Source: Gammaproteobacteria bacterium
GTDB taxonomy: Bacteria; Pseudomonadota; Gammaproteobacteria; Steroidobacterales; Woeseiaceae
Assembly (NCBI GenBank): GCA_029863305.1
Contig: JAOTVR010000039.1
Coordinates: forward strand, 1 to 32,232
Reading direction: 5' to 3'
Length of the DNA stretch: 32,232 nucleotides
The notes under the pieces are model-generated. The model made no database searches. It was not told where the DNA came from and saw nothing but the letters and a program-made list of their open reading frames with translations. Position 1 is the first letter of the stretch. Every line of letters begins with the position of its first letter. Of this stretch, positions 25,513-32,232 are shown in pieces. Both the position numbers and the translations under genes were made by a program.

Positions 25513-26679
25513 CTATGGCGGCAGGAATTCTGCCTGCAAATCATTCAGAAATCGTCTTCCGAGGGCCGTCACGCACCAGAATTGACCGGCTGTTCGAGTG
25601 ATCAGATGCTTGTCTTGTGGTGTCCGGAGCCGCGCATGCAATGCCTCGATTGACAGGCCGGTTCGCGCCGTAAACAACGATTCGTCGAAACCGTCCGTCA
25701 GCCGCAGAGCATTGAGCATGAATTCGAACAAGCGGTCGGCGGCGGAAACTGGCTCGAGGTCCGCGCTGTAGTCGCCTCCTTCAATGCATTCCATGTACTG
25801 CCTGGGATTTGCGGGTTTCGCGTAGCGCCAGACTCCCTCGGCTGTCGAGATCTTGCCGTGTGCCCCGGCGCCGACGGCCAGATAGTCACCGAAAGACCAG
25901 TAATTCATGTTGTGTACCGAGCGCCGGGCATCGCGCGCATAGGCCGATACTTCATATTGCTCATAGCCCAGCTCCGCCAGGCGGCTCTCTCCCTGACCCT
26001 GGATCTCGACGACCCGGTCTTCATCGGGAAGCCCGGATGGCGGCCGCGCGTGGAATACCGTGTTCGGCTCCAGGGTCAGCTGGTACCACGACAGATGCTG
26101 CGGCTCGAGCTCCGCCGCCCGCTCGATATCAAGCACTGCATCGGCCGTGCTCTGCCCGGGCAGCGCGTACATCAGATCGATGTTGATGTTGTCGAAACCC
26201 GCCGCCTGCGCCTCCGCAACCGAGCGCCTGATGTCCGCCACCGTGTGAATACGCCCGAGCACCTGCAGCGCTTCCGCTGCGAAGCTCTGTGCGCCTATCG
26301 ACAGACGATTGACACCGGCCCGCCGGTATCCGGCCGGATCGCCACACTCAACGGTGCCGGGATTCGCCTCCATCGTGATTTCGATGCCATCGGTACTGTC
26401 AAACCGCTCGGCAACCCCGCGCAGGAGTCGCGTAATTTGTGTCGGCGTAAAAAAGCTCGGCGTGCCACCGCCCAGGAAAATACTGATGAGTTCGCGGCCG
26501 GCGGCGCGCGCTGCTTCGGCGTCAAGATCGGCGATCAGCGCATCGAGATAACGCTCGCGGGGCGCATCGGCAGCGGCGGTGTAGGAATTGAAATCGCAGT
26601 AAGGGCACTTGCGGACGCACCACGGCAGGTGCACGTAGAGCGACAGCGGCGGCAATACCGGCAGCGACTTCATTTCCAT
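25513..26679 (-). CDS. hemW: Radical SAM haem chaperone HemW
   Basis: 388 residues from the ATG at 26679 (GAG five bases upstream); an ATG at 26673, overlapping the rdgB stop as ATGA, is equally possible. The iron-sulfur motif CxxxCxxC is C21, C25, C28, followed by DF as in HemW, and GGGTPS follows. The C-terminal HemW domain ends the protein. HemW was long annotated as an oxygen-independent coproporphyrinogen oxidase but lacks the extra cysteine of HemN (CxxxCxxCxC); it binds haem and inserts it into target proteins. Part of the rph-rdgB-hemW run. Confidence 0.94.
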   Translation of the reverse strand: MEMKSLPVLPPLSLYVHLPWCVRKCPYCDFNSYTAAADAPRERYLDALIADLDAEAARAAGRELISIFLGGGTPSFFTPTQITRLLRGVAERFDSTDGIEITMEANPGTVECGDPAGYRRAGVNRLSIGAQSFAAEALQVLGRIHTVADIRRSVAEAQAAGFDNINIDLMYALPGQSTADAVLDIERAAELEPQHLSWYQLTLEPNTVFHARPPSGLPDEDRVVEIQGQGESRLAELGYEQYEVSAYARDARRSVHNMNYWSFGDYLAVGAGAHGKISTAEGVWRYAKPANPRQYMECIEGGDYSADLEPVSAADRLFEFMLNALRLTDGFDESLFTARTGLSIEALHARLRTPQDKHLITRTAGQFWCVTALGRRFLNDLQAEFLPP

Positions 26680-27290
26680 TGCAGCTCGCCAAGTTTGCGC
26701 GCCAGCTCGCGAAACGCCTGACCGCGATGGCTCCGGGCGTTCTTTTGCGCGGCGCTCAGTTGCGCGGAACTGCAACCAAGTTCCGGATCAAAGAAGACCG
26801 GATCGTACCCAAAGCCGGCGTCGCCGCGACGCGCCCGCAGTATTCGGCCTCGCCACTCACCTTCTGCCACTATCACTTCGGGCTCATCGGGCAGCACCAG
26901 GCACGCGGCACAATGAAAAGCGGCGCCACGCTGCTCGTCTGCGAGGCCGTCCAGCTCCGCCAACAACTTGTCGATATTTTTCTCGTCATCCGCATCCGCG
27001 CCCGCATACCGCGCCGAGTAGACGCCCGGCCGACCGTTCAGAGCATCAACCGCAAGCCCCGAATCATCAGCAATGGCCGCCAGGCCCGTAGCTTTCGCGG
27101 CGTGCCGGGCCTTGATCAGCGCATTCTCAACAAACGTGGCACCGGTTTCGTCCGCATCGTCAACGTTGAAGTCCGATTGCGGCACGACCGCGATACCGAG
27201 GTCACCGAGGATGCTCGCGATTTCTCGTAGCTTGCCAGCATTGCTGCTGGCCATGACGATTTTGCCCGGCCGACGCAGCACCGGTTTCAA
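26670..27290 (-). CDS. rdgB: XTP/dITP pyrophosphatase (RdgB/Ham1)
   Basis: About 206 residues. Family motifs: [10 protein letters not shown] near the N-terminus (substrate phosphate), [24 protein letters not shown] in the middle (metal-binding acids), and [10 protein letters not shown] at the C-terminus. It removes deaminated purine nucleotides (ITP, XTP, dITP) before they enter RNA or DNA. The start is uncertain: TTG at 27290 overlaps the rph stop (TTGA), while GTG at 27281 has an AGG nine bases upstream and a more family-like length. Overlaps hemW. Confidence 0.95.
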   Translation of the reverse strand: MKPVLRRPGKIVMASSNAGKLREIASILGDLGIAVVPQSDFNVDDADETGATFVENALIKARHAAKATGLAAIADDSGLAVDALNGRPGVYSARYAGADADDEKNIDKLLAELDGLADEQRGAAFHCAACLVLPDEPEVIVAEGEWRGRILRARRGDAGFGYDPVFFDPELGCSSAQLSAAQKNARSHRGQAFRELARKLGELQWK

Positions 27291-28003
27291 CCTGATAAGA
27301 CGTCGTTCTGCGCCGTGATGATCTCACCGATACCTTTCCTGGCGAGCGCGAGCATCTCAGTAAATTCGCCGTCGGTGAACGCGTGACCTTCGGCGGTACC
27401 CTGCACCTCAATGAAATTGCCTGCCTCATTCATCACGATATTCATGTCAGTTTCGGCTTCGGAGTCCTCGGCATAATCGAGGTCGAGAACAGGGGTCCCG
27501 TTGTAGATGCCAACGGACACCGCTGCGACCTGTCCATAGAGCGGATTCTTGCGCATGGCTTTATTACCGGAAACGCGCTGCATGGCCAACGCGAGCGCCA
27601 CATAAGCGCCACTGATTGACACCGTGCGCGTCCCGCCATCGGCCTGAATCACGTCACAATCCAGGGTGATCGTGCGCTCGCCCAGGGCCTCGAGGTCGGT
27701 GATCGCACGTAATGAGCGCCCAATGAGACGCTGAATCTCCAGCGTCCGGCCTCCCTGCTTGCCGCGTGCTGCCTCGCGCGCGGATCGTGTGTGCGTTGCT
27801 CGGGGCAACATGCCGTACTCGCCGGTTACCCAGCCCCGGCCGTTGCCGCGCATCCAGGGCGGAACACGATTCTCGACACTGGCCGTACACAGCACCCTGG
27901 TATCACCAAATTGGGCCAGCACGCTGCCCTCGGCATGGTCCGTGTAGTCCGGCGTGAACCGGACAATTCTCATCTCGTCGGCATTGCGGCCACTTGGGCG
28001 CAT
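27287..28003 (-). CDS. rph: Ribonuclease PH
   Basis: 238 residues from the third of three tandem ATGs (28003), which has GGAG seven bases upstream and gives the classic MRPSGR start. Phosphate and RNA-binding segments: [19 protein letters not shown] (about 59-77) and [18 protein letters not shown] (about 114-131). It trims tRNA 3' ends by phosphorolysis. It is first of a tightly overlapping rph-rdgB-hemW run and is separated from the upstream PP2C gene by a strong hairpin. Confidence 0.96.
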   Translation of the reverse strand: MRPSGRNADEMRIVRFTPDYTDHAEGSVLAQFGDTRVLCTASVENRVPPWMRGNGRGWVTGEYGMLPRATHTRSAREAARGKQGGRTLEIQRLIGRSLRAITDLEALGERTITLDCDVIQADGGTRTVSISGAYVALALAMQRVSGNKAMRKNPLYGQVAAVSVGIYNGTPVLDLDYAEDSEAETDMNIVMNEAGNFIEVQGTAEGHAFTDGEFTEMLALARKGIGEIITAQNDVLSG

Positions 28004-28026
28004 CATCATTCTCCATTTGTTGAGGG

Positions 28027-28059
28027 GTCAGCGCCCTTTATTGCGAAAAGGGCGCTGAC
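28027..28059 (-). terminator. 13-bp perfect hairpin between the PP2C gene and rph (REP-like)
   Basis: GTCAGCGCCCTTT (28027-28039) and AAAGGGCGCTGAC (28047-28059) pair perfectly around a 7-base loop, flanked by GGG on the left. No U-tract follows on the minus strand, so it is not a textbook terminator. The pattern GGGGTCAG-CGCCCTTT resembles repeated extragenic palindromes associated with REP-type (RAYT) transposases, which I recall from other Gammaproteobacteria. Confidence 0.55.
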
Positions 28060-28072
28060 TCCGATCAGGGTT

Positions 28073-28819
28073 TCAGGCGCCCATCCACCTCAGCGCGGTG
28101 CCGGTGGTGTTGTCGCTGTATGGCGCATTCGCGGTGAGCGCCTGGATACTCAGGCTTTTCAGATTCTGCGCGAGGTTGTTCTCCCCCGGCGCACCAATCT
28201 GGGCCATGTCGGCGTCTGCCAATCCCGACCATAGCCCATCCGAACAGGCTAGCAACACGTCGCCCGGTAGCAGCGCCTGTTTGGCGGTGATACTCATATC
28301 CGGCACCGGCGCGTCACCACCGAGGCAGCACTCGACGAAGTTACGCATTGGGTGATCCAGTGCTTCTTCTTCAGTAATGGCGCCTTCCTGGATCAACACC
28401 TCCACATGGCTGTGATCTCGTGAACGCTGCAACACACGGTTGTCGCGGACCTGATAGATGCGGCTGTCACCGATGTGGGCCCAGAACGAGCCGCCTTCCT
28501 GAACGAGGCACACGGCGCAGGTGGCCCGCGGTCGAAAATCAACCGCGACGGCTTCGCCGAGGCTGACAACCTCATCATGGGCTCGCGCCAACGCCATGTA
28601 CAGGAATCCTTGCGGATCAAATATTGGCAGATCCGACGCCATGAAAAGGTTTTGTACGACTTTCAATCCGGTCTCGGCAGCGCGCGCGCCATCGGAATGG
28701 CCGCCCATACCGTCAAACACGAGCATCAGCGCAGCATCGTCCGCAACAACGACCGCGGCCCGATCCTGGTTGTCAGACCGATCCCCAAGTGCAGAGACTT
28801 TCGCGTATTCGACTTGCAT
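28073..28819 (-). CDS. PP2C-family serine/threonine phosphatase
   Basis: 248 residues from the ATG at 28819, a typical bacterial PP2C length; the longer frame is antisense to yicC. The metal-binding acids are D19 (RSDNQDR, where the usual NED is NQD), D36 (FDGMGGH), the Asp in CSDGLWSGL and the Asp in SDNTT near the C-terminus. It should dephosphorylate Ser/Thr phosphoproteins in the cytoplasm. No kinase gene is in the window, so its partner is unknown. Divergent from yicC with only 40 bases between starts and no clear Shine-Dalgarno sequence. Confidence 0.9.
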   Translation of the reverse strand: MQVEYAKVSALGDRSDNQDRAAVVVADDAALMLVFDGMGGHSDGARAAETGLKVVQNLFMASDLPIFDPQGFLYMALARAHDEVVSLGEAVAVDFRPRATCAVCLVQEGGSFWAHIGDSRIYQVRDNRVLQRSRDHSHVEVLIQEGAITEEEALDHPMRNFVECCLGGDAPVPDMSITAKQALLPGDVLLACSDGLWSGLADADMAQIGAPGENNLAQNLKSLSIQALTANAPYSDNTTGTALRWMGA

Positions 28820-28859
28820 AGCGGTTGCGGGCGTTAGTTTCTTCAATAACAATGAATCG

Positions 28860-29726
28860 ATGTTACACAGTATGACAGGCTTTGCACGGCAGTCTGCCGA
28901 ATCAGGCGTCGGCACTCTGACGTGGGAATTGAGGGCCGTCAATCACCGTTACCTCGACGTGCAATTCCGCTTGCCTGAGGAATTTCGGCCCATAGAGCAG
29001 GCGTTCAAGCAACAGGTTTCCGCCGCTCTCAAGCGCGGCAAGATCGAGTGTGCCCTGCATTTACGGCGTGACCTTGATCAACGAGCTGAGATGCAGCTTA
29101 ACGAAGATCTGGTTCAGCTGATCGGTACACGGGTCACAGAAATACGCAAAGCATTGCCTGACGCGTCGGCGCCCAATGCTATCGATGTCTTGCGCTGGCC
29201 CGGTGTTATTGCCGAAACACAGATCGACTCCGAGCCGCTGCAAAAAGATGCGGGCGAATTGCTGGATCAGGCGTTGCAGGCGATGTCTGCGATGCGCGCA
29301 AGCGAAGGCGAGCGCATAGCGGCGATGCTCGAATCGCGCTGCAAGGACATTTCGGCGCTCGCTGCAGCAGTGCGCAAGCGCCTGCCGGACGTGCTGGCTG
29401 CGGCGCATGCGAAACAGCGTGAGCGCATCGAGCGTCTCGACATCGAGGCCGATCCCGCGCGGCTGGAGGTGGAGCTGGCGCTGATCGCACAGAAACTCGA
29501 TGTCGATGAAGAACTTGATCGGCTGGAAAGCCACGTCGTCGAGATCGCCCAGGTGCTCAAGAGCGATGAACCCGTTGGCCGGCGCCTCGATTTCCTGATG
29601 CAGGAGCTCAATCGCGAGGCCAACACGCTGGGATCCAAGTCGGCCGATGCGGAGACGACCAAGGCTGCGGTCGACCTCAAGGTCCTCATCGAACAGATGC
29701 GCGAGCAGATTCAAAACGTCGAGTAG
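28860..29726 (+). CDS. yicC: YicC-family endoribonuclease
   Basis: 288 residues from the ATG at 28860, matching E. coli YicC (287) and its MIRSMTAYAR-like start (MLHSMTGFAR). The N-terminal YicC domain covers about 1-155 (with AVNHRYLDVQFRLPEEFR), and the DUF1732 domain the C-terminus (about 205-288, with GRRLDFLMQELNREANTLGSKS). The family was recently shown to have endoribonuclease activity. A possible promoter, TTGCGG (28825-28830) - 16 bases - TAACAA (28847-28852), would start at the ATG itself, so the message may be leaderless. gmk begins 9 bases after its stop. Confidence 0.93.
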   Translation: MLHSMTGFARQSAESGVGTLTWELRAVNHRYLDVQFRLPEEFRPIEQAFKQQVSAALKRGKIECALHLRRDLDQRAEMQLNEDLVQLIGTRVTEIRKALPDASAPNAIDVLRWPGVIAETQIDSEPLQKDAGELLDQALQAMSAMRASEGERIAAMLESRCKDISALAAAVRKRLPDVLAAAHAKQRERIERLDIEADPARLEVELALIAQKLDVDEELDRLESHVVEIAQVLKSDEPVGRRLDFLMQELNREANTLGSKSADAETTKAAVDLKVLIEQMREQIQNVE

Positions 29727-29734
29727 CATCGTTA

Positions 29735-30355
29735 ATGAGCGACGCCGAGGCCAATCTATTCGTCATCGCCGCGCCTTCAGGGGCCGGCAAGACAACGCTT
29801 GTCAAAGCGCTGGTTACGCGCAATCCCGAGCTTCGCTTTTCCATTTCCTACACGACGCGCCCGAAACGACGCAATGAGGCACACGGTGTCGACTATCTGT
29901 TCGTCGACAAAGACGAGTTTGATGCGCTGCGACATGGTGGCGCCTTGCTCGAGTCCGCCGAGGTATTCGACAACCATTACGGCACGAGTCGAATTCAGGT
30001 AGATGCGCACCTCAAGGCCGGTCATGGCGTTGTGCTGGAGATCGACTGGCAGGGCGCGCGACAGGTGCGCGCATCAATGCCTGAATGCGTGAGCATATTC
30101 ATTCTGCCGCCGTCGCACGAAGAACTGGTGCGCCGCCTGCGCGAGCGCCGCACGGACAGTGACGAAGTCATCGCCCGCCGCTTGCGCGACGCGGTCAGTG
30201 ACATGTCGCATTGGGACGAATTCGACTACGTCGTTATCAACGATGACCTGGATCAGGCCGTCGCTGACCTCGAGGCCGTGCTGGCCGGGCGCGGTGACGC
30301 ACAGGCAACCAGCAATCCGGATCTGCGGCGCGCCGTCTCCGAGATCGTGTCCTAA
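29735..30355 (+). CDS. gmk: Guanylate kinase
   Basis: 206 residues, standard length. The P-loop is APSGAGKTT (13-21). The GMP-binding segment SISYTTRPKR and the following HGVDYLFVDKDEF are present, with the lid arginines in RRLRERRTDSDEVIARRL. It phosphorylates GMP to GDP. In several bacteria this enzyme is inhibited by (p)ppGpp, so its place next to rpoZ and spoT is notable. It follows yicC closely and has no obvious Shine-Dalgarno sequence. Confidence 0.97.
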   Translation: MSDAEANLFVIAAPSGAGKTTLVKALVTRNPELRFSISYTTRPKRRNEAHGVDYLFVDKDEFDALRHGGALLESAEVFDNHYGTSRIQVDAHLKAGHGVVLEIDWQGARQVRASMPECVSIFILPPSHEELVRRLRERRTDSDEVIARRLRDAVSDMSHWDEFDYVVINDDLDQAVADLEAVLAGRGDAQATSNPDLRRAVSEIVS

Positions 30356-30464
30356 TAACTTTTTGGAATAAGGGGTAGATTGCTGCTCCAGGGGCGTCCT
30401 ATTCTTGCTCCGTTGCGACCCAACCCAACCTGATTTTGTCATTATTTACCTTTGGAGAATCCAC
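30356..30464. other. gmk-rpoZ spacer
   Basis: About 110 bp without a gene. It becomes AT-rich towards rpoZ and contains the rpoZ ribosome binding site GGAG at 30454-30457. No promoter hexamers with correct spacing stand out. Confidence 0.3.
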
Positions 30465-30746
30465 TTGGCCAGAATTACTGTCGAAGACTGCCTGGACAAC
30501 ATCGAAAACATATTCGAGATGGTGCTCGTCGCCGCCAAACGGGCACGTCGGCTCGCGCACGGGTCAGACCCGATGGTAGAGCTCGAGAATGACAAACCAA
30601 CCGTGGTCGCGCTGCGTGAAATTGCTGAGGGTCACGTAAACCCGTCGATTCTTGAAGAGATCGAGCAGCCGCGCGCTGATGACTTCATGCAGGCCGACGT
30701 TGGAGATGAAATTCTTCCTGTCCGCGGCATCTCAATCGGCGACTGA
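30465..30746 (+). CDS. rpoZ: RNA polymerase omega subunit
   Basis: 93 residues from a TTG start at 30465, chosen because GGAG lies seven bases upstream and the protein then begins [10 protein letters not shown], like E. coli MARVTVQDAV. The helix [13 protein letters not shown] and [17 protein letters not shown] are family-defining. Omega stabilises the beta' subunit and forms part of ppGpp binding site 1. Placed between gmk and spoT as in most Gammaproteobacteria. Confidence 0.96.
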   Translation: MARITVEDCLDNIENIFEMVLVAAKRARRLAHGSDPMVELENDKPTVVALREIAEGHVNPSILEEIEQPRADDFMQADVGDEILPVRGISIGD

Positions 30747-30772
30747 AACTGCGCCGCTGTTCACCTGACATT

Positions 30773-30785
30773 CCGCGTAACGCGG
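30773..30785 (+). other. Small hairpin before spoT
   Basis: CCGCG-TAA-CGCGG lies 13 bases upstream of the spoT ATG. It is short and may be incidental, but could affect spoT translation, since the GGGG just before the ATG is close to it. Confidence 0.25.
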
Positions 30786-30798
30786 GTATGATCGGGGA

Positions 30799-32232
30799 AT
30801 GGACTACGCTGCAACACTACTGGCCAGACTGCCTGGGGCGTCGAGACGCGATCATGGTCTGCGGCGCCTCATCCAAAAACTCGAGTCCTATCTGCCCGCC
30901 GATCAGATAGAGATGGTCATACAGGCCTACGAGTTCGGCGCCGCCGCGCATGCCGGCCAGAAGCGCCAGTCCGGCGAAGACTACATCTCCCATCCGGTCG
31001 CGGTCGCCCAGGAGCTCGCTGACATGCATCTCGATGCGCAGGCGATTGCGGCGGCCATTCTGCATGACGTTGCCGAAGATACCGACGTATCGATCACGGA
31101 TATCGAGGAGAAATTTGGCGCCGAGGTGGCCTTGCTCGTCGATGGCGTCAGCAAGCTCGATCAGATTCAGTTTCGCAGTCGTGCCGAGGCGCAGGCGGAG
31201 AGCTTCCGCAAGATGATGCTGGCCATGATCGAGGACATACGTGTCATTCTCGTCAAGCTCGCAGATCGCCTGCACAATATGCAAACGCTCGACGCAATGC
31301 CCGCCAGTAAGAAGGCACGCATTGCGCGCGAGACGCTCGATATTTATGCACCAATCGCCAACCGGCTCGGCATAAACCGCTTCAAGGTTCTGCTGGAAGA
31401 TCTCGGCTTTCGGCACCTCTATCCGCTGCGCTATCGGGTGCTCGACAAAGCCCTGCGCCGAAGCAAGGGTAACCAACGGCAGATGGTGAAGAAGATTTCC
31501 GAGGAATTCAGCGCAACGTTGGCTGATGAGGGAATCGAGGCTGAAGTCATCGGCCGCGAAAAACACCTTTACAGTATTTATAAAAAGATGTCTGAAAAGA
31601 AGCGCTTGTTGAGCGACATCGTCGACGTCTACGGTTTTCGCATTGTCGTAGACAACGTCAACGATTGCTACAAGGTGCTGGGTCTCGTGCATGGCCTTTA
31701 CAAACCGATGCCCGGACGATTCAAGGACTATGTCGCCATCCCGCGCATCAACGGCTACCAGTCTTTGCACACGACCCTGTTCGGGCCCAAAGGTCAGCCG
31801 CTCGAGGTACAGATTCGCACGCGTCACATGGACCGTGTCGCTGAATCCGGCGTTGCATCGCACTGGCAGTACAAAGCGGAGGACAAGTCCGACGCGACAC
31901 CGCAACGACGGGCGCGAGACTGGCTTGCCAACCTTGCGGAACTGCAACGATCCGGAACTTCGGAGGAGTTTCTCGAAAGCGTCAAGGTGGACCTGTTTCC
32001 GGACAAGATTTACGTCTTTACGCCCAAAGGCGACATCATGCCGATGCCGAAGGGGTCCACAACCGTTGATTTCGCCTATGCCGTTCATACCGGTATCGGC
32101 AATCGGTGTGTGGCCGCCAAAATCAACCGTGGCCTCGTACCGCTGCGAACACAACTGCAAAACGGCCAAACCGTCGAGGTCGTGACCGCGCGCGGCGCCA
32201 GGCCCAACCCGAACTGGTTGTCTTTCGTGCGC
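30799..32232 (+). CDS. spoT: Bifunctional (p)ppGpp hydrolase/synthetase SpoT, 3'-truncated
   Basis: 478 codons are present, open to the window edge; full-length SpoT is about 700 residues. The hydrolase domain has the HDxxED motif at H88-D89-E92-D93 plus H51 and H64. The synthetase domain has the RXKD motif (R307-F-K-D310), typical of bifunctional SpoT/Rel rather than RelA (EXDD), GYQSLHTT, and E336 in EVQIRT, so synthesis is probably retained. The TGS domain begins near residue 398 (DLFPDKIYVFTPKG). The C-terminal helical and ACT regions lie beyond the window. It sets alarmone levels during starvation. It starts 52 bases after rpoZ. Confidence 0.96.
   Translation, partial: MDYAATLLARLPGASRRDHGLRRLIQKLESYLPADQIEMVIQAYEFGAAAHAGQKRQSGEDYISHPVAVAQELADMHLDAQAIAAAILHDVAEDTDVSITDIEEKFGAEVALLVDGVSKLDQIQFRSRAEAQAESFRKMMLAMIEDIRVILVKLADRLHNMQTLDAMPASKKARIARETLDIYAPIANRLGINRFKVLLEDLGFRHLYPLRYRVLDKALRRSKGNQRQMVKKISEEFSATLADEGIEAEVIGREKHLYSIYKKMSEKKRLLSDIVDVYGFRIVVDNVNDCYKVLGLVHGLYKPMPGRFKDYVAIPRINGYQSLHTTLFGPKGQPLEVQIRTRHMDRVAESGVASHWQYKAEDKSDATPQRRARDWLANLAELQRSGTSEEFLESVKVDLFPDKIYVFTPKGDIMPMPKGSTTVDFAYAVHTGIGNRCVAAKINRGLVPLRTQLQNGQTVEVVTARGARPNPNWLSFVR

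Noticed and set aside
25513..26679. hemN (oxygen-independent coproporphyrinogen III oxidase)
   Set aside because: The cluster motif is CxxxCxxC followed by DF, without the fourth cysteine of HemN, so HemW fits better.
30817..32169. A 450-codon open frame on the minus strand opposite spoT
   Set aside because: The plus strand encodes a convincing SpoT with HD, synthetase and TGS motifs that is open to the window edge. The minus-strand frame has no recognisable motif and is a by-product of GC-rich codon use.
1..32232. Search for CRISPR arrays, tRNA/rRNA genes, insertion sequences, toxin-antitoxin pairs or phage genes
   Set aside because: No regularly spaced repeats, tRNA-like cloverleafs, transposase motifs or phage proteins were seen; the window is filled by housekeeping genes.

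Overview
The window reads as core chromosome of a moderately GC-rich (high fifties by eye) Gammaproteobacterium. The evidence is gene order: ponA divergent from pilMNOPQ-aroK-aroB, the tesA/ybbA-ybbP divergent block, and the rph-yicC-gmk-rpoZ-spoT neighbourhood are all familiar from that class. The species cannot be named; marine or sediment lineages related to Chromatiales or Woeseiales are only a guess. I see no prophage, insertion sequence, CRISPR array, rRNA or tRNA. Coding density is very high, and many starts and stops overlap by 1-4 bases.

Layout. 1-3947 (+): the 3' part of a beta-propeller plus outer-membrane-barrel protein, a one-base gap to a PrsW-type intramembrane protease, then a D-2-hydroxyacid dehydrogenase. 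3951-7560 (-): an ABC transporter (ybbA, ybbP) followed by a Nudix hydrolase. 7559-10228 (+): tesA, fadD and a small secreted cupin; the tesA start codon overlaps the ybbA start codon. 10220-19941 (-): a long co-directional stretch which, read in the direction of transcription, is pilM-N-O-P-Q (type IV pilus alignment complex and secretin), aroK, aroB, dgt, pyrF, hemE. 20333-23534 (+): ponA (PBP1a) and an unrecognised nucleotidyltransferase-like gene. 23557-28819 (-): gltA, rpmE, hemW, rdgB, rph and a PP2C phosphatase. 28860-32232 (+): yicC, gmk, rpoZ and spoT, the last cut by the window end.

How the genes fit together. The pil genes build the inner-membrane platform and outer-membrane pore of type IV pili; ponA makes the wall the machine passes through. 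tesA/fadD handle fatty acids. rdgB cleans the nucleotide pool, rph and yicC act in RNA processing or decay, and gmk, rpoZ and spoT form the usual guanine nucleotide/(p)ppGpp cluster.

The most notable non-coding signals are: (1) a cluster of DnaA boxes with AT-rich direct repeats between rpmE and hemW (25291-25503), which looks like an origin or another DnaA-controlled locus; (2) a CRP/Vfr-type palindrome placed at class II distance from an extended -10 upstream of pilM; (3) overlapping divergent start codons of tesA and ybbA; (4) strong intergenic hairpins at 14912-14937 and 28027-28059. I did not find a clearly new multi-gene system.
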